Under the pieces are notes generated by a model. That model made no database searches and was not told the DNA's origin. It saw only the letters and a program-made list of their open reading frames with translations. Source: Favolaschia claudopus (Eukaryota > Basidiomycota > Agaricomycetes > Agaricales > Mycenaceae). From it: 64,000 nt of DNA. Below, one piece after another: positions 57,935-64,000 of this stretch (the first letter of the stretch is position 1; each line of letters opens with the position of its first letter). Both the position numbers and the translations under genes were made by a program. Location: NCBI GenBank assembly GCA_037176885.1, contig JAWWNJ010000020.1, positions 2,273,622-2,337,621 of the forward strand. Direction: 5' to 3'.

Positions 57935-60293
57935 TCAACCTTCATAGTCTGAACCTCCATCCGCGTCATCCATAGCAATCAGGTCAAACTCTTCACTCTG
58001 GCCAACTCTCGCTTGCGATGTTCGTCGCACTCGGCGGCGAGGGGTGCCTGCAGGAGACTCCGTAGCGGGCCGTTTATTTGACGAAACTGGTTCGATGATT
58101 TCCGTTGCAGGTTGAGCCGTCGCAAACTTGTCCGGCACCCCGAGTGCTCGTTCTTCAATGCTGGTGATTGTAATTTTTGGTTCGAATACTGCGAGAAGTT
58201 TTTGTCAATGGTAAGTTCCCAACTGGGATGAGCATCGCGAAGGTGAGACTCCATGTTGTACTTCCAATGAGTGTCTGAGCATAAAGAGCATTTTACTGGC
58301 AGATTTGTGCATGGCTTGGATGTACTAATTTTTGATGCGGCGGCGATTTGAAAGTCGTATCCTTCGGCACAAGACGAGACGGCCTTCCTACCGGCACCAA
58401 TAGAGATTGTGCAGCCGCCCTTTAAGCTTGGCTTTCCGCAAAACCCGCAGGGATAGTTGGTGGAAACCTGTGAATATAATTTGAGTTCACGACGGTCATG
58501 CATTCCTGGAAATTTGGTTTCACAGGTAAAATTAGGTTTTTCTCGGCCACTCCACGAAGCGCAAGGAGAATGTGCTGGCCCATATGATTTTGCCGGTCCG
58601 GTCCCGCTACTTCCTTAGCGCATGCTGGGCATTTTCGGCGACCGTCTTTCGGACTGGGTGCTTGCACAGATGGCAATAAATGTGATGTTTGGATAGAATT
58701 CCCGTCTGACAAAAGAATAATTTGAGTAGAGTACAAGTACTCGGAAACAACATTACCTTTGAGTTCAAGCTGAGCCTCATACGGAAAGGTACCATCCTTG
58801 ATTATGCCGTAGACGGGAATTCTTGAACGCACTTCCGGATCTTGAACACGGGCAAGCAACTTTGCTTAGAGAATACCCATGTTGTCTCGACAGCCTCGGC
58901 TACATCTGGTAGAATATCACCACCGATATCTTCCAGGACCACTTTGGTAGGCATTAATTCCGGCGAAGAGAGCGGATTCAGCGGAAGGACCAATCGGCCA
59001 TCAACACAGATGTTGAGATGGCGTCGTCGTGCGGCAAAACAAGTCCACCATCCTACCACGACGCCATTCCAATATCCGAGATCAGTCTCCCCGATACACA
59101 CTACACCGTGACCGGACAAATCTACTCCATGACCCCTTTCCTAACCCCAGACAACTCTATTTCCACGTGAGCTGATCCTTGTGTTTTCATGTATAGGATA
59201 GGACCAAGCAAGGGGGGTGCGAAGAATAGAAAAAAATACCTAGACCCGTTTTTTCTTTTACGAACCTTTTGTTGGACTTCAGAATGGTACACTGGAGGAT
59301 GGCAAGTGATACTTGTGTTTTGTTGATGGCAAGAAGCGTAGCAAAGACACCCTCCAGCTTTAATAAATGTTTGTCGGCAGACTTGTCGTGCGGCTTGGGG
59401 GCGGAACGGTCCCAGTGATCACCACCAATCGAGTAACATCGAATTCGAAGGAGGCGATCATGGCTTTTTGCGGAGTCGACATCCAACGTCGGATCCGCAA
59501 GTGTGCGCAAGATACTCTTCTTATGAACTTGTTTTCCGTTACCCCCTTCGTCGAGGTTGATCCAGATGGAGTGGGGTTCTGTGAACACAGGTTCTGCTGC
59601 TTTCTCTGCCTTAAGAGCAGCTTCTCCATCGAAATTCAGAATTTCTCTTGCTGCCAGTGGATTTGATTCGGGGGTGTCGGTAGTGTTCGCTACCGGCATA
59701 TCGGTAGAAATTTCGGGGTCAGCCAACAACCTATCCACCTCGGTGGATACTCCGGGGTATTTGCCTCCGTTTGGGCGCATCAAGTCGACGTCTGCGGGCT
59801 CAAAAATTTTATCAAAGTCGAAATTGAGACCGTAGCGCCCCAAAAAATCAACTGCCTGTTGGCGCCCTTTAAAATAGCAAGCATGTATATCACACGAACC
59901 AGCCGTGAGATCTCCAGTGAAATTCCGGGGAGAAAGATGATCAACATCTCGGCTGCGTACAAGCATGAGTCGCCGAGATAACTTCTCAAGATGGGGTCTG
60001 CGGCTGTAAATTTCGTCCAGACGCAGTGCTGAGCCGAGACGTCGACGGAATTCGTCTACGGCCATATTCGGTGAGTGGCCGCCAATCATTCTTGTTCTGC
60101 CGAACAGAATTTCAAGGACATCGTCGCCTAAAAGGCACAGAAACACTTTGAGGTACGGGTTTAGGGCTTTAGAGTGTGCTATTTGAAAAATCGCGTTTTT
60201 GACCATGCATTGAAGGTCGCTGTATAGCTGACCAGACATGAAATCTGTTCCATGCTCGAGGAAAAGCCCACGCGCAATGGGCAAAGGGATTTT
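57935..60293 (-). pseudogene. P-element/THAP9-like transposase, 5'-truncated second copy
   Basis: Diverged paralogue of the split gene at 23.9-33.0 kb. Homology starts abruptly near 60293 with FMSGQLYSDLQCMVKN (compare FMSNQLYGDTQSTIKN there). It continues with GDDVLEILFGRTRMIGGHSPN, where the usual D-x-LE block is altered to DDVLEILFG. Next come DHLSPRNFTGDLTAGSCD, a linker, and after introns (about 59272 to 59115, and others) GDILPDVAEAV, CPACAKEVAGPDRQNHMGQHIL and CGFCGKPSLKGGC. The last part, in another frame, ends with an acidic tail at 57935. All N-terminal and first catalytic parts are missing, so it cannot be active. Confidence 0.65.
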
Positions 60294-60740
60294 GACGCGG
60301 CATTGACGTTTTGACGCGCGCGCGTCAGTTCGCGTCAGTGCGCGTGCGGGGGTGATTTGATCGGGCAGCCACCTCACCTTCATCGCCAGATTCGAGACTT
60401 GATACTCGATGTGTGAGCTTTAGAGGTCGATGTAAGCAGCTGTGGACACCTATACTAGGTATTAGTACTTCTAATTGGAAGAAAAATCTTGACTTGAAAT
60501 ATTGATGCGCGTCAATCTTTGTCAATGATCTCACATCAAACTTGTGCGCGCGTCAAAGTTCAGTGTCGACGCGTCAAACTTCCGCGTCAACTCAACTGCG
60601 CCGCGTCAATGGCGACCGCGTCACCGCGTCTATACCGGCGCGGTGACGCGTCAGTCTTGACTTCGGTCAACGTCAATATTTGTGCATGGCGCGTCAATCC
60701 AACCTACGTGCGCGTCAATGCTGCGGACCACCGCGTCAAC
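60290..60740. repeat. Cluster of TGACGCG/CGCGTCA motifs
   Basis: At least twelve copies of GCGTCA or its complement occur on both strands in two groups (60293-60350 and 60505-60735), many as GCGCGTCAA. Spacing is irregular (about 10-40 bases), so it is not a simple tandem. The first group coincides with the truncation point of the P-like gene. It could be sub-terminal transposase-binding repeats or a degenerate satellite. Confidence 0.7.
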
Positions 60741-62425
60741 TCATAAATACTCGAATTTCGCTGCAGGGACGTGATTATTCAAAGCTTAACCATTCCTGGA
60801 GCATCCATGTCGACTTGTATAGATTTTGAAGTCGTTTGCGGCAACAACGTCTATAAAAGGCATTAGGTGACTGACACTCAAACTGCCTCTCCAGACGGTT
60901 CATAGTGGACGGCTGATCGGCTTCAAATTTCTTTCAATAGAGGTACATGTTGCTTACCTTGTGAGAGTAACAGCGAGTGAACTTCGACAAATTTGGGAAG
61001 TGTAAAACTGTTGGACTGCCGACTACCTGTACTGCCGGATTTGGCGAATTCAATCAATTCTTGTCCTATGTTGCGGCTGAATGAAGCTTCGGTCTGTATT
61101 CTAGTATGGATTTGCTCCCCTAACGCTCTGTCTCGTGTCACTATAGTTCTAATTTACCATAACCCTAGTAATTGTTGAATCGGAACGCGTCTTCGTTTGA
61201 ACTCGGTTAGCAGAGTAAGTTGAAACTCTGAATTTACGAATCTGTTCTCGCACATTAACAAAGAAAGACTCCAGTTGGTATCAGCTGAACCTTCGAACCT
61301 TCAACACTTCTGGCCGCTCAATGAAATCTGTGAGCGAGTCGTAAATATACCGCGGTGATTCGGCGGTGATTACTTACAGGCTACCTTGATCCGGATGCCC
61401 TCACTGCTTTAAGCTTATGTGTCTCTCCTCCCCACCACCATCCATCGCGAGTCTCTGTTTTCTGCATCGAACCCTTGCACCGCTTTCTCGAAGACAGACG
61501 GCTGTTTAACGGCTGTTTCCTTCGTGGTTTACTTGAACTCGTGCTCCGTGACACTCCGTCTGGCTGGAAAATTGTACTGCTCTCGCTGTCACCAACTCCG
61601 AAGGCGCCACTTTGTGTTCATTTTGCGCTCGAATCGAATGTGTGGCTTAAATAGTGTCCATCTTGAAATTCTGGGGCTGTTTACCTGATTCGGAGTTTTG
61701 TGACAACCTTGTGTTGCTTTGTTTATCGCCTCTTCGCTTCTCCGCTCATCCCCACCCATCATGGATCCAATACACATCGCTTTAGCACTCTGTCTACTGG
61801 CTACAAACCTCCACCGGCTTCTCCAAGCCGTCAACTGGCTGTCAGAACGCCTCCCCGCACCACAAATCCCAGCAAATTGGGTCGGCACTTGATCCAATCC
61901 GGCTAACTCTGCTCCTATGCCTTCTCATCAGCAATTCTTCACACTTCGTTTGGCTGGTCTCTTATATTGCGCGGAATGCAGCCATAAATCCAGTTCATTT
62001 GACTCTGATAATCTGTCTGATTCTCACCAACCTCCCGAATCTGTATCGTGTGCTCAATTGGGTCGTCGCGAATATTTCCCAACCGCCGAATGAACGCTTG
62101 GTGCCTTTGTATGACCGGGAAGGTGGTACTTATTTTTGTTTCTGTATATATATGTGCCTGACTGTTGCCATAATTAACAGGTGAACTCATCGGGATGGTG
62201 CGAATCCGGCAAAATCTGCAAGATGGATCGACACGTACGTATTTCCAGTTCACCTGTGGCAGTTTAAGTGCTGATGTATCAAAGGTCAACCCTATGCCTC
62301 TGGACCCGTGGTCCCACAGCCCAGACGAATGATCCTCCCCGCATCGGTACGTACACACATGGAGTCGTCCTAGGTTACTAATTCTGGTACTGGATCGCCA
62401 ACCCGCTGCTTCATCAACCTCGCAG
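60741..62425. other. Upstream region of the GCM-like gene; exons uncertain
   Basis: Frames at 61419-61688 and about 61918-62095 contain the similar segments LRLAGKLYCSRC and LRLAGLLYCAEC, suggesting a small duplicated Cys-containing motif in a multi-exon gene. A possible exon ends at 62346 before a GTACGT donor. I could not resolve a complete model. Confidence 0.35.
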
Positions 62426-63325
62426 ATTGCTCCGGTAGCGGTTCAATCGACCTCTGCTAACAACAGTTCGCATATCCCTCCGCAATCCTGGAATGGATGG
62501 CCCGACGGACAAGTTTGGACATTGTTTTCGCAGGAGGAGCTCAGACATACGGGTATGACGATCAATTGGGTAGGTGAGGCCTTTCCGGGTCATCGGGATC
62601 GCGGGTCGAAGAAAGCCGCAGTTTGGCAGGACGGTAAACAGCTCCATCGCCGATGCATGGGCGCTCTCCAGTGTCAATCTCGCGCTTGTTCTCGAGGCCT
62701 CGTGTGCGCGCCAGCCGCCCGGGGTATCGAGCTACACCAGCAATTGACAAAGCCATGTCTTTGCGGCGACAAGATTGAGCTTCAGCCTTGCGGAGTGACC
62801 ACTTACCTCTTCCGCAACGGAGTGTATTTCACTCACCTGGGAACTCATACTCACGGCAAATACACGCATTCACTTAATTATCGACCGCGCACGCCGTTTC
62901 AATTCGAAGATTTTATTTCCAAGTATCGGTCATCGGCAAGTATTTTGCATCGACAGCTACTATGAAATCATTTTAACTATTACTGTCAGGCTGAGAATAT
63001 TGCGTCGACTCACGTCTCGGACGAGAAAACCCTCAGCGGTGATCAGCTGCCTGCGGGTCCCGAACAAAGCGGTGAGAATTCCTTAGTTTGTCTCTAGAAA
63101 TATCATTGTCATGTCCACAGCCGCCTTGGAAGTCGAGTCGGGCAGTGAAAAGTCGATGAGGGAAGCCGACGGTATGATCAAATGGCCCGCTTCAAACGAT
63201 GGATGTTAACTTAATTCACAGAACTTCTCTTGGCCGACGAAAGCGAAGGAAGCCAGTACTTCCCCGATCAAGAGGAAGTTGACGCTGATCCACTTGCTGC
63301 GGACTCCAGCTCTGAGTCTGGTTAA
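62426..63325 (+). CDS. Protein with GCM/WRKY-like zinc-binding domain (partial model)
   Basis: An exon opens at 62426 after a CAG acceptor and is in frame with 62522-62965. It reads WPDGQVWTLFSQEEL, then WQDGKQLHRRCMGALQC, then CLCGDKIELQPCG, and FRNGVYFTHLGTHTHGKYTH. The spacing of Cys residues, followed by an H-x-H-x4-H end on a beta strand, is what I expect of WRKY-GCM1-type zinc domains, which are common in transposon-linked and regulatory proteins. Downstream, a Ser/Glu-rich frame ending at 63325 may be the C-terminus after introns near 62940-62998, 63071-63120 and 63174-63221. The N-terminus is not defined. DNA binding is inferred from the fold only. Confidence 0.45.
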
Positions 63326-64000
63326 TGTAGAATACGCTTCAAGTGTACAGTACAACAATCACTTGGTATTTGAAATTTGCTTTGTCACATCACGTTTCGA
63401 AATTTGCTTCCGCTTTTGCCTCTCCTGCTCCTCTCTGACGCTGTGTGCCTATGGTGAGCTCGCACTCGGCCCCGTAGTACACGACTGCTCATACTCCGCA
63501 CAGGAAACGTTTGAAACATTCATAAAATGGATCTCAAATTCACCGAGAGAACCCGATGTTCCCGTTTGTGAGTGGTTACCACTTTGTCGAGCCGTCGTCC
63601 CCTCACTACACCATTTCAGACGAACTTGAAGACCTTTCTGACCGTGCAAACCCCATGGTGGATGGAGATGGTGTTGTGTATGCGTATGAGACGGATAGGG
63701 GACGTGATCCTACGCAGGCAGGATGGTGCGTTGTGCCCTTCTGATTCTCATTTGCTTTGTTGCTCACTTCTTTCGAAGCCGGGCCTCCTGCTCTTTCAGG
63801 CTTGCCTGGAGCTATGGCAGGTGCGCTCGCACGTCCAGCGACGTCCGGATAGCGATGTTATTCTACGCCGGCACGAAGGTGGTTGCTTAGTTCTCATTCA
63901 CGGCTCTCACTAATCTCTCTGGAAGTCACCGTCAACCGTTCCACGCGAGTTGCGACTCGCACACATCCCTATCAACGTTCGGTTCCTTTATCCCGACCCC
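63326..64000. other. Unassigned right edge
   Basis: Short overlapping plus frames (63279-63913) without recognisable motifs. A gene running off the window cannot be excluded. Confidence 0.3.

Overview
The window looks like a transposon-dominated stretch of a basidiomycete (Agaricomycete-type) nuclear genome. The grounds are short GT-AG introns of about 46-58 bases, a KDZ transposase with CxC5/CxC6-type cysteine clusters beside a TET/JBP dioxygenase gene, a chromoviral Ty3/gypsy element, P-element-like transposases, fungal LINE ends and many TA-flanked MITEs. I found no gene I can confidently call an ordinary host gene, and no rRNA, intact tRNA or CRISPR array. Exon coordinates come from hand splicing and identities from motif reading; no database search was possible.

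Region 1-11.3 kb. A TET/JBP gene (5357-8548, +) and an intact six-exon KDZ transposase (8587-10818, -) lie tail to tail, 38 bases apart. About 2.85 kb of this pair is repeated almost perfectly, in inverse orientation, at 1-2849. The left copy starts inside an intron of the TET/JBP gene and runs off the window edge. A 427-base MITE with an 8-base target duplication sits 16 bases upstream of the KDZ start codon.

Region 11.3-23.9 kb. This holds relics: a LINE 3' end (14.4-15.95 kb), TA-flanked MITEs, a hairpin element, and a RecQ-like helicase fragment (20.3-21.1 kb) between inverted copies of a short repeat.

Region 23.9-33.0 kb. A P-element/THAP9-like transposase gene (minus strand) is split by a complete 3,914-base DNA transposon (26117-30030). 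That insert has perfect 39-base terminal inverted repeats, a 7-base target duplication and a coiled-coil transposase whose superfamily I cannot name. It is the best candidate in the window for something undescribed.

Region 33-43.7 kb. A MITE, a GAACCTGAAC-rich hairpin element, direct repeats, a KDZ/Plavaka-like C-terminal relic, a tRNA-headed poly(A) SINE with 13-base target duplications, a gypsy integrase fragment with an internal inversion, and a second copy of the 462-base MITE.

Region 43.7-55.4 kb. One full-length Ty3/gypsy element (minus strand) with nearly identical LTRs and CCCTC target duplications. Its reading frames carry frameshifts, and its gag is interrupted by a 1.64-kb hAT-like non-autonomous element.

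Region 55.4-64 kb. A second LINE 3' end, a second and 5'-truncated P-like transposase copy that abuts a cluster of TGACGCG/CGCGTCA motifs, and a plus-strand gene with a GCM/WRKY-like zinc-binding domain.

Most genes here serve their own mobilisation. The exception of wider interest is the TET/JBP enzyme, which could oxidise methylated cytosine and so alter silencing of the transposon that carries it.
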